From positions 1 to 64,000 of the IMG/VR virus record IMGVR_UViG_3300018420_002445: DNA of 64,000 nt, one strand, 5' to 3'. Numbering within the stretch: the stretch's first letter is position 1; every line of letters starts with the position of its first letter. Made by a program: the position numbers and the translations under genes. The notes beneath the pieces are model-generated. The model worked only from the letters and a program-made list of their open reading frames with translations, searched no databases and was not told the DNA's origin. Source of the stretch: a virus. Below, piece by piece: positions 1 through 8,771 of this stretch.

Positions 1-3000
1 GCACCTTTGATTGATTCTTGGAAGAAAGGCTGATCTGGATCTGCTTCGTTCAACCATGCTTCTAATCGTTTCTTACTAATCTCTGTATCATCAACTAATA
101 ACTTAATAACTTCTCTAAATGCTGTACGCCATGTAGAGAATTCATCTGTGTTATATTGTGCGATACCTGATAGTAAAGGCACACTTGCATGTTCATCATC
201 TAACGTAAAGTCTAAGCCATAACCATAGTTCTTAAGTGTTAAGTCTTTGTTATACGCAATCATAGCCTGATGTCCATAGACTAATCCATTGACTGGATTC
301 TTTGCTTCAAAGATATAATGCTTAGGTTGTTGCATTCTATCTGGTTGCCAGTTAAAGTCAAACTTGGGCGATACTTTTAGTTTAGCAAATACAGTAAACG
401 CCCAAGGTGTTTCACTTGCTTCTGCTGATGCGTGATATGCTTGTACACGACCATCAACACCATCTACTCTTACTACTCTGTTTGGTACATTTTTTGTAAT
501 TTTTTGCAGATGTTCCCAATTTTCCTCTGCTCCTTTCTCTCCGTTTGATAAGAAAACAATATCCATAGGCTTCGATAACGCAAGTCTATTGGCATTTTTA
601 ATATATGGGTATTCGTATAGTTCTCTCTTTACATGATCTTTTACTTCACGTGGAACTATAATTCTAGTTGCTCCTGTAGATTGTACTATGATGTTTTTAG
701 ACTCTGCTGTCCATAATGACATAGGTTCTTCATCAACTACTTGTATATCTTCATCTGTTTTAGACACTAGAGTTACATAAGGAAACTCGTCTATATCTTT
801 TAACGTCTTTGTATGTGTATCACTCTCAGAAACGATTACAGGCGCTCTCAGACGTTGTGTACGCAACGTTTGATTGTAGTTTATCTTCTCATAGTCTTCT
901 AATGATTCCATGTTGTCGATCAAATCACGTGTTTTATTAACGTCAATAAAGAATGTATCTCCAAACTTTTGTTTACTGCTTGGAAACACATGCAATTGGT
1001 CACGTGCAAATGGATCGCATATATAAGAGAAGTCAAAGTCACTGTAATCACAGATTGAGGATGCTATCCATATGTGATGTTCTTTACGTTTAGGTTGATC
1101 TTTAACAATCTTTTTCAACGTAGTAAGATAATCTGTGTCATGTTCGATAGTACTTACACGTTGTCTTGGTGCTTTGTCTTGTAGTTGCTTAACAACTGCT
1201 TCTGTTTGTTTATTCCCATGATCGACAACTACAATATCGTATACACATTCAGTGGCTACTGCTCTGTTTTCTTTTACAAAGTTTAAGTTGTCTAAGTGTT
1301 CGATGACATTAATGTATTTGGTGTCTTCATTAAATGTTTCTCTGTTAACCAGGTATGTTGTACCCCAATGCGACCATTGTGTACCGAACACATGTACCAT
1401 TTTCATTTGCCATGGGTTAGGATAATAATTAAAATCAAATTCTTCGTAATCTAATTCTGAATTTAAGATCCAAAGTAAACTTGTTGTTGATCTGTTTATA
1501 CATCTGCGAGTAGTTTCTACCCATGAGTTTAAGTATCTTGTTTTTTGTATGTTGGGATATCTCTCCTGTAATTTTGCAAATCGTTCTTTTGCTTCTTTGT
1601 TACCTCTATCAACATAGAACATATCTAAGTTGGCTTGTATTTCTCCTATAGAATCAGTCTCAACATAGTTAATTGTTGCATCTTTAAAGATTGCTGAGTT
1701 CACAAAATATGTTTGCGTGTTGATATTATCTTTAGAACCGAACGCATGAATATAATTAGATTGATACACATCAGGTCTCCAACTAAAGTCAAAGTCTGTG
1801 TAAACTAAATCCATATTCAATGCCCAGAATACTTCGTTTGGATGCTGTGCTACTAAATCTTCTAAAGTTGTTTCAATAAAGTAAACATCGATTTCGTCAG
1901 GTATTACATTGTCTGATTCAACGTTTTGTAAATATAATACTTTGCCATCATTGCCGGGTTGTACATACTTAGGACCGTCATCTTTACCTGCTGTACTACC
2001 GAACTGATAGATTGCAGGATCTGCTGTATCATCTGGGTGCCACGAAAAGTCAAACTTGCTAACGTCTAAGTCACCGGGCACTACCCAATGCAGACGTTTA
2101 CTGTTTGCTAACTTACGTGCTTTAATAATTCTTGTATCAACATACTTGATGTCTTTTGCACCGGGCACTGTATATGTTGGTCCACCTGTCTTTTGATGCT
2201 GTGTACCAAATTGATAAATGAACGGATCATCTTCTGCGTATGGATGCCAACTAAAGTCAAAGTCTTCGATATCTGTCGGGACTTTCCAGTTTGTTCTGTC
2301 ACCTGTATCTAATGAGTACGCAACTGGTTGCTCAATATACTTGACTTTAGTAGCACCTTGAACTGTATACTTTGGACCACCTGTTAGTGCCCACTGAGTA
2401 CCGAACTGATAAATGAAGGGCTCGTCTAAGATATCTGGATGCCATGAGAAATCAAATCCTTCAACATCAATGCCTTCTGGTATTTCCCAGTTCTTTTTGT
2501 TTGGTAATTTGTGAGCAATATTTCCTTCTACATATTTTACTTCAGTTGCACCCTCAACAATAAACTGCGGTCCACCTGTCTTTTGCCACTGCGTACCAAA
2601 CTGATAAATGTATGGTTGATCTTCAAGCGGAGATGGTCTCCAACCAAAGTCAAAATCTTTTGTATCTACATCATCAGGTATAATCCAATCTTCATCGTTT
2701 TCTTCTAATTGTGCAACTACATCGTGTACATACTTAACAGACTCTGCACCTATAACTCTATATTCGATAGTAGGCATTTCTTCTGCTGAATAAAACTTGT
2801 TACCAAACTGATAAATGAATGGCTCGTCTGTTTCATCGTGGTGCCAACTGTAGTCAAAGTCTTTAATTTTATAGTTACCTAACGTTCCCCAATGTCTATT
2901 GTTGGGGTCAGGTAATCTTTTTGATTTTATAATACGTGTGTCAATATACTTGACAGCACTCCCTTCATGTGCGCCGGGTGTGATGTATTTGTGTCCACCT

Positions 3001-5459
3001 GTCTTTTGCCATTGAGTGCCAAACTGATAGATAAACGGCTCATCTTCTGCATAAGGATGCCATGAATAGTCGAAATCATCTTCATCAATTAATTTAGGAT
3101 CAAACTCCCAATTGTCTTTACACGGCAATGCTTTTGATACTTGATCTTCTACGTATTTTACTTCTTCTGCACCCTCAACCGTATAAACAGGTCCGCCACT
3201 TAGTGCCCATTGAGTAGGAAATCTATAAATGTAAGGTGGACTTGTTGCATCTGGATGCCAACTGTAATCAAATTTATCACTATCGATATTTTCAGGCACA
3301 GTCCAGTTGTCTATTTTAGGTAATGCTTTTGCTTTAAACTGTGTTTCATATTTTACTTCAGTTGCTCCTTCTACATGATATCTTGGACCACCAGTCTTTT
3401 GCCATTGCGTACCAAACTCATGTATCATTGCTGGTTCGTTAGGATTAGGTTTCCAACTAAAATCAAACTCACTTACGTCTATGTCTTCTGGTATCTCCCA
3501 GTTTGTTTTATCATGTCCTAATGTTGCTATCAAGTCATTAACATAACTAACTTCGTCTGCTCCAATGACTCTATACTCTAACGTAGGCATTTGTTCAGCA
3601 GGATAATATTGATTACCAAACTGATAGATAAATGGCTCTGATGTTTCATCGGGATGCCAACTAAAATCAAACCCTTTAATACAATAGTTATTCAATACTC
3701 TGAAACTATTTGGATCTGCTAGTCTAGTTGCTTTTAAAATTCTTGTATCGATATATTTGATAGCACTGCCTTCATGTACACCTGGAGTAATATATTTTGG
3801 TCCACCTGTTTTTTGCCATTGAGTACCAAATTGATAAATGTACGGCTCATCTTCTGCGTAAGGGTGCCAAGAAAAATCAAATGAATCTTCTTCGATTAAC
3901 TTAGGATCAAATTCCCAATTATCTTTGCATGGCAATGCTTTTGCTACTTGTGAATCTACATATTTAATTTCTTCTGCATCATCACAACGATATACAGGAC
4001 CACCTGACATAGCCCATTGAGTTGGAAAATGATAGATGTATGGTACAGGTTCTGTTGAGTCTGGATGCCATGAGAAATCAAATTCACTTGTATCTATATT
4101 GTCAGGTATTTCCCACTTATCTTCGGTGGGTGTTGCAATTGCGTAAAAAATATTTTGATATTTTGTTTCTGTTGCACCCTCTACAGTATAGATAGGTCCA
4201 CCTGTCTTCTGATGTTGAGTACCGAACTCATGTATCATAGCCGGCTCGTTAGGATTAGGTTCCCAACTAAAATCAAATGTATATTTTTGAATGTTGTCAG
4301 GTATTGTCCAGTTATCAGCACACGGCATACGTACAGTTGTTTCTGGCATAAACTGATATTCAGTTGCTCCTTCTACTTTAAACTCTATACTAACTTTATC
4401 TTCTGCTTTATTCCATTGATTTCCCCACGCATAGATATAAGGTGGACTAGTAGGATTAGGTCTCCAACTAAAATCAAATTCATTCATGTCGATTTTTTCG
4501 TTAAACTCAAATAACTCTGGCTTTGACTTTAGTTTAGGTGTATATTCGGTAACATACTTGACTGCTTCTGCGCCTTCGACTTTGTATATAAGTGTAGGCA
4601 TAATTGTACCATCGTATAATTGATTACCAAACACATAATTAAATAGTTCTGTTTCGTTTGGATCAGGTCTCCATGTAAAGTCAAATGAATCTTCTTCAAT
4701 TTCTTCTAACACTTCCCACACAGACATATCTACTGCTAAGTCTACTGGTTTATCAATGTACTTAATTGTACCGTCATTACCAGGTACATGATATTCTAAG
4801 ATTGGTACTTGTTCTGCGGGTGCCCACTTGCTTCCCCATACATAGATAAATGGCTCTGTGTCTAATGGGTCTGGACGCCATGTAAAGTCTACTTTACTTT
4901 CATCGATAGGTTCATTAATTTTCCACCTAGACATCTGTGGTTCAAGTTCGACAATAGTATCCATATACTTGACATGTCCTACATTATCAGGCGTATGATA
5001 TTCTACAACACTTCTTTGTTCTGCTGTTGCAAATTTACTTCCCCATACATAAATGTAGGGAGGATCTGTAGGGTCTGGATGCCATGAAAAGTCAAATTTA
5101 CTCTCATCAATTGTGTCAAACAGTTTCCAGCATTGATTTTTAATAGACTTGCGTTTGATGGGTGCAACATCTGCACGATAAACTCTGATATCACTTTGTT
5201 CTTTAGCACATAACCAAGTGCCTGAATCTTTTTGATGTTGACTAGGCCATATGTTGTTGTGTTCTTCTGCCCAAACGTCTTCATCTGGTAAAAAATCAAA
5301 ATCAAATTCCCAATCAAATCCTGTGTAATCACAAAACTCATTGATTATCCAAAAGTGATCTGTCGTGGCTTCTTTGCGAGCCTCATCTATATCGAAAACT
5401 TGTCGTTCTCTAGGGTGAACGTTTGGTTTTTCACCAAAGTAAAATACGTCTCTAAGCAT
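1..5459 (-). CDS. Giant repeat protein of degenerate GT-A-like modules (partial, 3' end outside window)
   Basis: An ATG at 5459 opens a minus-strand frame that runs to base 1 without a stop, giving at least 1,819 residues. Frame was checked at 2609, 1388, 911 and 308. The N-terminus (MLRDVFYFGEKPNVHPRE) is followed by about 16 tandem modules averaging 68 residues (residues ~100-1180). Their core is a Trp, then FDFSW-x-P-D/N, then IYxFGTQW-x-K, then a VxGAxExKYV strand. From ~residue 1180 to the edge the modules become longer and begin with strands such as YDIVVVDHGN and MDIVFLSNGE, like the glycosyltransferase at 30481-31425; a TWRTAFREVIKLL segment near the edge matches AWRAGFREGVKMVL there. 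The DGD motif of that enzyme is replaced by NSEL, NMDL, SSIC or AKL. I infer a non-catalytic binding or scaffold protein; function unknown. I have seen this style of protein in cyanophage genomes. It starts 9 bases after the carbamoyltransferase stop and has no clear ribosome binding site, so translation may be coupled. Confidence 0.85.
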   Translation of the reverse strand, partial: MLRDVFYFGEKPNVHPRERQVFDIDEARKEATTDHFWIINEFCDYTGFDWEFDFDFLPDEDVWAEEHNNIWPSQHQKDSGTWLCAKEQSDIRVYRADVAPIKRKSIKNQCWKLFDTIDESKFDFSWHPDPTDPPYIYVWGSKFATAEQRSVVEYHTPDNVGHVKYMDTIVELEPQMSRWKINEPIDESKVDFTWRPDPLDTEPFIYVWGSKWAPAEQVPILEYHVPGNDGTIKYIDKPVDLAVDMSVWEVLEEIEEDSFDFTWRPDPNETELFNYVFGNQLYDGTIMPTLIYKVEGAEAVKYVTEYTPKLKSKPELFEFNEKIDMNEFDFSWRPNPTSPPYIYAWGNQWNKAEDKVSIEFKVEGATEYQFMPETTVRMPCADNWTIPDNIQKYTFDFSWEPNPNEPAMIHEFGTQHQKTGGPIYTVEGATETKYQNIFYAIATPTEDKWEIPDNIDTSEFDFSWHPDSTEPVPYIYHFPTQWAMSGGPVYRCDDAEEIKYVDSQVAKALPCKDNWEFDPKLIEEDSFDFSWHPYAEDEPYIYQFGTQWQKTGGPKYITPGVHEGSAIKYIDTRILKATRLADPNSFRVLNNYCIKGFDFSWHPDETSEPFIYQFGNQYYPAEQMPTLEYRVIGADEVSYVNDLIATLGHDKTNWEIPEDIDVSEFDFSWKPNPNEPAMIHEFGTQWQKTGGPRYHVEGATEVKYETQFKAKALPKIDNWTVPENIDSDKFDYSWHPDATSPPYIYRFPTQWALSGGPVYTVEGAEEVKYVEDQVSKALPCKDNWEFDPKLIDEDDFDYSWHPYAEDEPFIYQFGTQWQKTGGHKYITPGAHEGSAVKYIDTRIIKSKRLPDPNNRHWGTLGNYKIKDFDYSWHHDETDEPFIYQFGNKFYSAEEMPTIEYRVIGAESVKYVHDVVAQLEENDEDWIIPDDVDTKDFDFGWRPSPLEDQPYIYQFGTQWQKTGGPQFIVEGATEVKYVEGNIAHKLPNKKNWEIPEGIDVEGFDFSWHPDILDEPFIYQFGTQWALTGGPKYTVQGATKVKYIEQPVAYSLDTGDRTNWKVPTDIEDFDFSWHPYAEDDPFIYQFGTQHQKTGGPTYTVPGAKDIKYVDTRIIKARKLANSKRLHWVVPGDLDVSKFDFSWHPDDTADPAIYQFGSTAGKDDGPKYVQPGNDGKVLYLQNVESDNVIPDEIDVYFIETTLEDLVAQHPNEVFWALNMDLVYTDFDFSWRPDVYQSNYIHAFGSKDNINTQTYFVNSAIFKDATINYVETDSIGEIQANLDMFYVDRGNKEAKERFAKLQERYPNIQKTRYLNSWVETTRRCINRSTTSLLWILNSELDYEEFDFNYYPNPWQMKMVHVFGTQWSHWGTTYLVNRETFNEDTKYINVIEHLDNLNFVKENRAVATECVYDIVVVDHGNKQTEAVVKQLQDKAPRQRVSTIEHDTDYLTTLKKIVKDQPKRKEHHIWIASSICDYSDFDFSYICDPFARDQLHVFPSSKQKFGDTFFIDVNKTRDLIDNMESLEDYEKINYNQTLRTQRLRAPVIVSESDTHTKTLKDIDEFPYVTLVSKTDEDIQVVDEEPMSLWTAESKNIIVQSTGATRIIVPREVKDHVKRELYEYPYIKNANRLALSKPMDIVFLSNGEKGAEENWEHLQKITKNVPNRVVRVDGVDGRVQAYHASAEASETPWAFTVFAKLKVSPKFDFNWQPDRMQQPKHYIFEAKNPVNGLVYGHQAMIAYNKDLTLKNYGYGLDFTLDDEHASVPLLSGIAQYNTDEFSTWRTAFREVIKLLVDDTEISKKRLEAWLNEADPDQPFFQESIKG
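2030..5130 (-). repeat. In-frame ~204-nt tandem repeats (about 16 units)
   Basis: On the plus strand the complement of the FDFSW core (for example aaagtcaaa or aaaatcaaa) recurs near 5088, 4875, 4678, 4468, 4267, 4072, 3868, 3661, 3460, 3256, 3068, 2854, 2646, 2449, 2252 and 2047, a period of about 204 bases or 68 codons. Units differ in sequence but keep frame and core residues. More diverged, longer units continue at about 1790, 1430, 1030 and 360. Confidence 0.85.
2699..4326 (-). repeat. Higher-order duplication of a four-unit block (2 x ~0.81 kb)
   Basis: Units 5-8 (about 3515-4326) and units 9-12 (about 2699-3514) match unit for unit. Both blocks have, in order, a PNPNEPAMIHEFGTQ unit, an FPTQWA-SGGPVY unit, a unit with HEGSA-KYIDTRI, and an FIYQFGN unit with AEQMP or AEEMP. 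DNA similarity is high: the stretch around 4240-4277 closely matches 3430-3465. This indicates a recent in-frame segmental duplication on top of the older unit expansion. Confidence 0.8.
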
Positions 5460-5468
5460 ATTATATAC

Positions 5469-7004
5469 TTATGAAATTACGCGGGTCTTGTAAAGTTTTT
5501 CAAATCGATCTGCGTCGGATCTATCATTAACCATGGGCTCACCTCGTACATTTAATGATGTGTTTAACAAGATAGGACATCCTGTTTCTTTGTACCATGC
5601 TTCTAACAATCTACGAATACCTGTACCGTCATTTGGAACTGTTTGTACTCTACTTGTGCCGTCTTTATGTACAATAGCAGGGAACTTTTTAGGATACTTA
5701 CAAGGTGCTGTAACTTGCATATAAGGTGAGTTGTTCCAATGCGTCGGCATTTCAAAATATTCATCTACAAGTTCTTCTAGTATCATAGGAGCGAACGGTC
5801 TAAACTGTTGTCTCTTTTTAATCTTGTTTACTTCTGATTTTATCTTTGATCCTCTTGGGTCTGCTAGTAATGATCTAGTTCCCAATGCTCTAGGACCGAA
5901 CTCAGCACGTCCAGAGGCTATCCCCACAATCTTATCTTCTTTTAGTGCTTTAACAGTTTCAACAACAGGATAAACACCTACAATATCTGTACCTAAAAAT
6001 GCGTTTTTCCAATTTAATTTTTTGCCGTAGCCCAATGCCGCGGCTCCTAATGAATTACCTGCATCACCTGGATTAGGCATAATCCAAATGTTCTCAAAGT
6101 ATTGACCTAAAAATCTATTAGCAGAACAGTTAAGTGCGACTCCTCCGCCATAGACTAAGTTGTCACTCTTGTTTAATTGTCTTGCTTTGCTCATTACTAT
6201 CTTAATAAGTTTTTCTACGTATACTTGTGCTGATGCGGCTATGTCGAACTCATCTGCACCTTCTAAGAATGAATCGTCAATACCAATGTGTGTATTTTCT
6301 TTAAACAACAATGAATCTGTGTGGGCGCCGAACTTATCTTCTATGTCTTTAACATATTTAGGCTCACCATATGCGGCCACACCCATTAAAATGTATTCTT
6401 CATCTAGTGGGCGTAAACCTAATCTTGCTGTCATTGCACTATAGTATAATCCAATAGAGTTAGGATACTTAAGTGTCCACAACTTTTTATATTTTGCTTT
6501 GCCTTTTTTATTGTAATAACCTTTCCAAATAGTAGCACAATCATTTTCACCGATCGCATCTATAATAACTATAGTTGCTTCATCAAAAGATGATGTTTGA
6601 AAACTGGCTGCCGCATGACATTTGTGATGAGGGTGCGTTTGAACAAAGTGAGGTATATGTCCGTCATGCATAAAATGACCCCATTGTTTTGTAACTCTTT
6701 CATATAGAGTATTGTATATGTCAGTACCAAAAATGTCTGAAAAATTAAATGGTCCTAACTTTTGACCTGCTCTAAACTGGCGCCAGGCTTTTACCCAAGG
6801 TCGTTCATAATAGTTTACAAATAACCGGTCGCCGTTATCTACCCATTCTAATGCTTCATCGATAATTTCAGGACACAACTCTGAGTCATGTTTCTTTTTA
6901 CTATATCGTTCACTGTGACCTGCAAATAAAATGTCGCCGTTGTCGTCTACCAAAGATACGCCGGCATCATGGAATCCGCAACTAATGCCTAAATATTTTT
7001 TCAT
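5469..7004 (-). CDS. NodU/CmcH-type carbamoyltransferase
   Basis: At 511 residues this matches the O-carbamoyltransferase family (NodU, CmcH, TobZ), which transfers a carbamoyl group from carbamoyl phosphate through carbamoyl-AMP onto a sugar or antibiotic hydroxyl. Visible family landmarks are the N-terminal LGISCGFHDAG strand with HSER shortly after, the HHKCHAAASF metal/catalytic histidine loop, GGVALNCSANR, RAEFGPRALGTRS, and the C-terminal LLNTSLNVRGEPMV. Length is somewhat below the usual 550-600, with a short tail after the last motif. ATG at 7004 overlaps the stop of the 49-residue gene upstream by the ATGA arrangement, so the two are probably translationally coupled. The acceptor is unknown; glycosyltransferases nearby suggest a sugar. 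Confidence 0.93.
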   Translation of the reverse strand: MKKYLGISCGFHDAGVSLVDDNGDILFAGHSERYSKKKHDSELCPEIIDEALEWVDNGDRLFVNYYERPWVKAWRQFRAGQKLGPFNFSDIFGTDIYNTLYERVTKQWGHFMHDGHIPHFVQTHPHHKCHAAASFQTSSFDEATIVIIDAIGENDCATIWKGYYNKKGKAKYKKLWTLKYPNSIGLYYSAMTARLGLRPLDEEYILMGVAAYGEPKYVKDIEDKFGAHTDSLLFKENTHIGIDDSFLEGADEFDIAASAQVYVEKLIKIVMSKARQLNKSDNLVYGGGVALNCSANRFLGQYFENIWIMPNPGDAGNSLGAAALGYGKKLNWKNAFLGTDIVGVYPVVETVKALKEDKIVGIASGRAEFGPRALGTRSLLADPRGSKIKSEVNKIKKRQQFRPFAPMILEELVDEYFEMPTHWNNSPYMQVTAPCKYPKKFPAIVHKDGTSRVQTVPNDGTGIRRLLEAWYKETGCPILLNTSLNVRGEPMVNDRSDADRFEKLYKTRVIS

Positions 7005-7150
7005 TTGTAAATAAACGGATCTCTTTTTTTAAGTTCTGCTAAACGTTTCTTGTATTCTTTTTCACGTTTATATTTGATGTAGGGCGTCTTTAAGAAATCA
7101 GCAATCTTACGTAAGACATTTTTAATTTTATCAATTATCTTTTTAAACAT
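7001..7150 (-). CDS. Small basic protein coupled to the carbamoyltransferase
   Basis: A 49-residue frame, starting MFKKIIDKIKNVLRKIADF and ending KKRDPFIYK, lies between the SGNH-like gene and the carbamoyltransferase. It overlaps the end of the former by 16 bases and shares ATGA with the start of the latter. The protein is Lys-rich with an amphipathic helical N-terminus. It resembles the small DUF5989-like proteins that I recall next to carbamoyltransferases in phages and bacteria; that assignment is from memory. A partner or membrane-tethering role is only inference. Confidence 0.75.
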   Translation of the reverse strand: MFKKIIDKIKNVLRKIADFLKTPYIKYKREKEYKKRLAELKKRDPFIYK

Positions 7151-7893
7151 TTGTATTCCTCATTAAAGTTAATCAATTCATCAGCAAATAATTTATGCGG
7201 TTCTTCGCCGTGATGCCAATACTTTGCTTTTTCGTTGACATATCCCAGACGTTGATATTTTTGATAAAATGCTTCGTCTTTATTGTTTAACTGATAGTAT
7301 TTATTATCATCTACCAAGGGCAGAAGATTTTTGATAGCAGGTATATCATCTAAAAAGAATGGCATTGCATTTAACATCATATAAGGAATTTTATGTGATT
7401 GCAACAAATACTGTATTTGTAAGATTAATTGATATGATTGGTATTCTAAGTAAGGTTGATGATTAGCCATAAATTTGTGCAAGTCCGGAGTATATCTTTG
7501 TTCTTCTTCATCTCCACCATTCCAACCTATAATAACTTTATAAAAGTAATCACTGCTCTTTTCGTACCAATCAGTTGAATGTGATGCACTTTGATAGTTG
7601 CGTTCTGATTCACTAGGCATTTCTAATCTAGTAGGTTCTGTCCATGATACAAGTACATTGACGTTCATAGTATCTGGATTATAACAATTGTGAAACCAGT
7701 GCATTACTTGTCTACTAATACCTGTATTAGTTGCACCTACTTGTGCGATATTAACTGGTTTACGTTTTAACTTTTTAGCAACCAATGCACCGTATGAATG
7801 CAGTCTATTGTAGTCTGAATCTTCATTGCCGTCAATCTCAGATCCTGCGGCATGTGAACATCCAGCAATTAATAATATCTTTTCTTTTTTCAT
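7135..7893 (-). CDS. SGNH/GDSL-hydrolase-like protein (first of three)
   Basis: At 252 residues, it begins with a beta strand and the block I nucleophile-type motif LLIAGCSHAAGSE, in which GCS replaces the canonical GDS. Asn-containing segments follow (NIAQVGATNTGISRQVMHW), with the C-terminal HH and PHKLFADELINF as a possible block V. The same architecture occurs at 15386-16258 and 18510-19475. SGNH proteins are esterases, deacetylases or acyltransferases on lipids and glycans. ATG overlaps the preceding TGA (ATGA), with AGGAG upstream. The substrate is unknown; a sugar O-acyl modification would fit the neighbours. Confidence 0.7.
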   Translation of the reverse strand: MKKEKILLIAGCSHAAGSEIDGNEDSDYNRLHSYGALVAKKLKRKPVNIAQVGATNTGISRQVMHWFHNCYNPDTMNVNVLVSWTEPTRLEMPSESERNYQSASHSTDWYEKSSDYFYKVIIGWNGGDEEEQRYTPDLHKFMANHQPYLEYQSYQLILQIQYLLQSHKIPYMMLNAMPFFLDDIPAIKNLLPLVDDNKYYQLNNKDEAFYQKYQRLGYVNEKAKYWHHGEEPHKLFADELINFNEEYKCLKR

Positions 7894-8771
7894 GCTACTC
7901 CTCTCAATCGTTTTACGGTTTCATCATAATCTAAATAAAAACTGCCATTATATCTTTCTGTAAAATATCTCATGTTTGCTAATACATTTAATTCTGTAAA
8001 CAAATCTGTTCGTTCAAAAAGTTCCCAACCAGTATACTTACTTCGTTTATCTTGTGTCCAAGAATTTTGATTGTACAACGTTCTTTTAATGGGTATTGAC
8101 GATCTATGCGAAAACTCATTGTTTACTAACTTTTTAATAATTGGTTCTTCTAAAAACGCAAGTACTTGTTCACCTGTATATGAACCAAAATCTGAAGTGC
8201 CGGGTATTTTGCGAGATTCAAACCAATTACTATAACTGTTTATTCTTTCCATTTCTTCCCAACACCATGTTCCTTCTTCTGTTTTAATTAATTGCGGTTC
8301 ACTTGCCATAACCAATGTACCGTCTACTTTAATAAGTCCTTCCATAAGACTACACATCTGATAAGAACAACATTTAGATTCTTCTGCATTGTCATATAAT
8401 TTACCGCTTCTAATTAAATCTTCTAAATCTATATCTATTACAACTGGATCATAGTTATACTTATTGCACCAATTTAATGCATATCGTGTGTCATGTTTAT
8501 TATATTTAAAATCTTTACCATAACTTATAATTGCAACTTTAAATGGTATTTCTGCTTCTCTAAAAACATTAACCATATACTCGCCGTCGTTGCCTCCCCC
8601 AAACATAAGATGTAAATCATTATTTGATTTTTCATATAGTATGTGAGCAGATGTAGTTGCTTCTTCGTAGAATGACCCTACTCTGTTTTTTACCGGTTTA
8701 ATATCAACTGTAAACTCGTTTCCGTTACCACTGAATACTAAACAATCATCATGTACTACGCCTATTTCCAT
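7890..8771 (-). CDS. PP-loop (adenine nucleotide alpha-hydrolase) superfamily protein
   Basis: This 293-residue protein has HLMFGGGNDGEYM at about residues 53-65 after a short N-terminal beta domain. This corresponds to the SGGxDS PP-loop of asparagine synthetase, QueC and similar N-type ATP pyrophosphatases, with Gly/Asn substitutions in the loop. A Rossmann-like order follows (FKVAIISYG, then DPVVIDID). Members adenylate a carboxylate or carbonyl before amidation or thiolation. A CCSYQMC cluster lies mid-protein. The gene is joined to both neighbours (TAATG upstream, ATGA downstream), implying co-expression with the upstream 2OG/glycosyltransferase fusion and the downstream SGNH protein. 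The exact reaction cannot be told; the altered loop could mean an atypical or lost activity. Confidence 0.65.
   Translation of the reverse strand: MEIGVVHDDCLVFSGNGNEFTVDIKPVKNRVGSFYEEATTSAHILYEKSNNDLHLMFGGGNDGEYMVNVFREAEIPFKVAIISYGKDFKYNKHDTRYALNWCNKYNYDPVVIDIDLEDLIRSGKLYDNAEESKCCSYQMCSLMEGLIKVDGTLVMASEPQLIKTEEGTWCWEEMERINSYSNWFESRKIPGTSDFGSYTGEQVLAFLEEPIIKKLVNNEFSHRSSIPIKRTLYNQNSWTQDKRSKYTGWELFERTDLFTELNVLANMRYFTERYNGSFYLDYDETVKRLRGVA

Noticed and set aside
2108-5341. Short frames such as 2108-2302 (minus), 4155-4514 (plus) and 5003-5341 (minus)
   Set aside because: They lie in other frames of the open-ended repeat gene; their codon content is that of its repeats read out of frame.
1-5459. 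Idea that the giant repeat protein is a peptide substrate for the radical SAM enzymes
   Set aside because: No leader peptide, core-repeat cleavage site or recognition-element domain was seen; the GT-like origin of the repeats explains them better.
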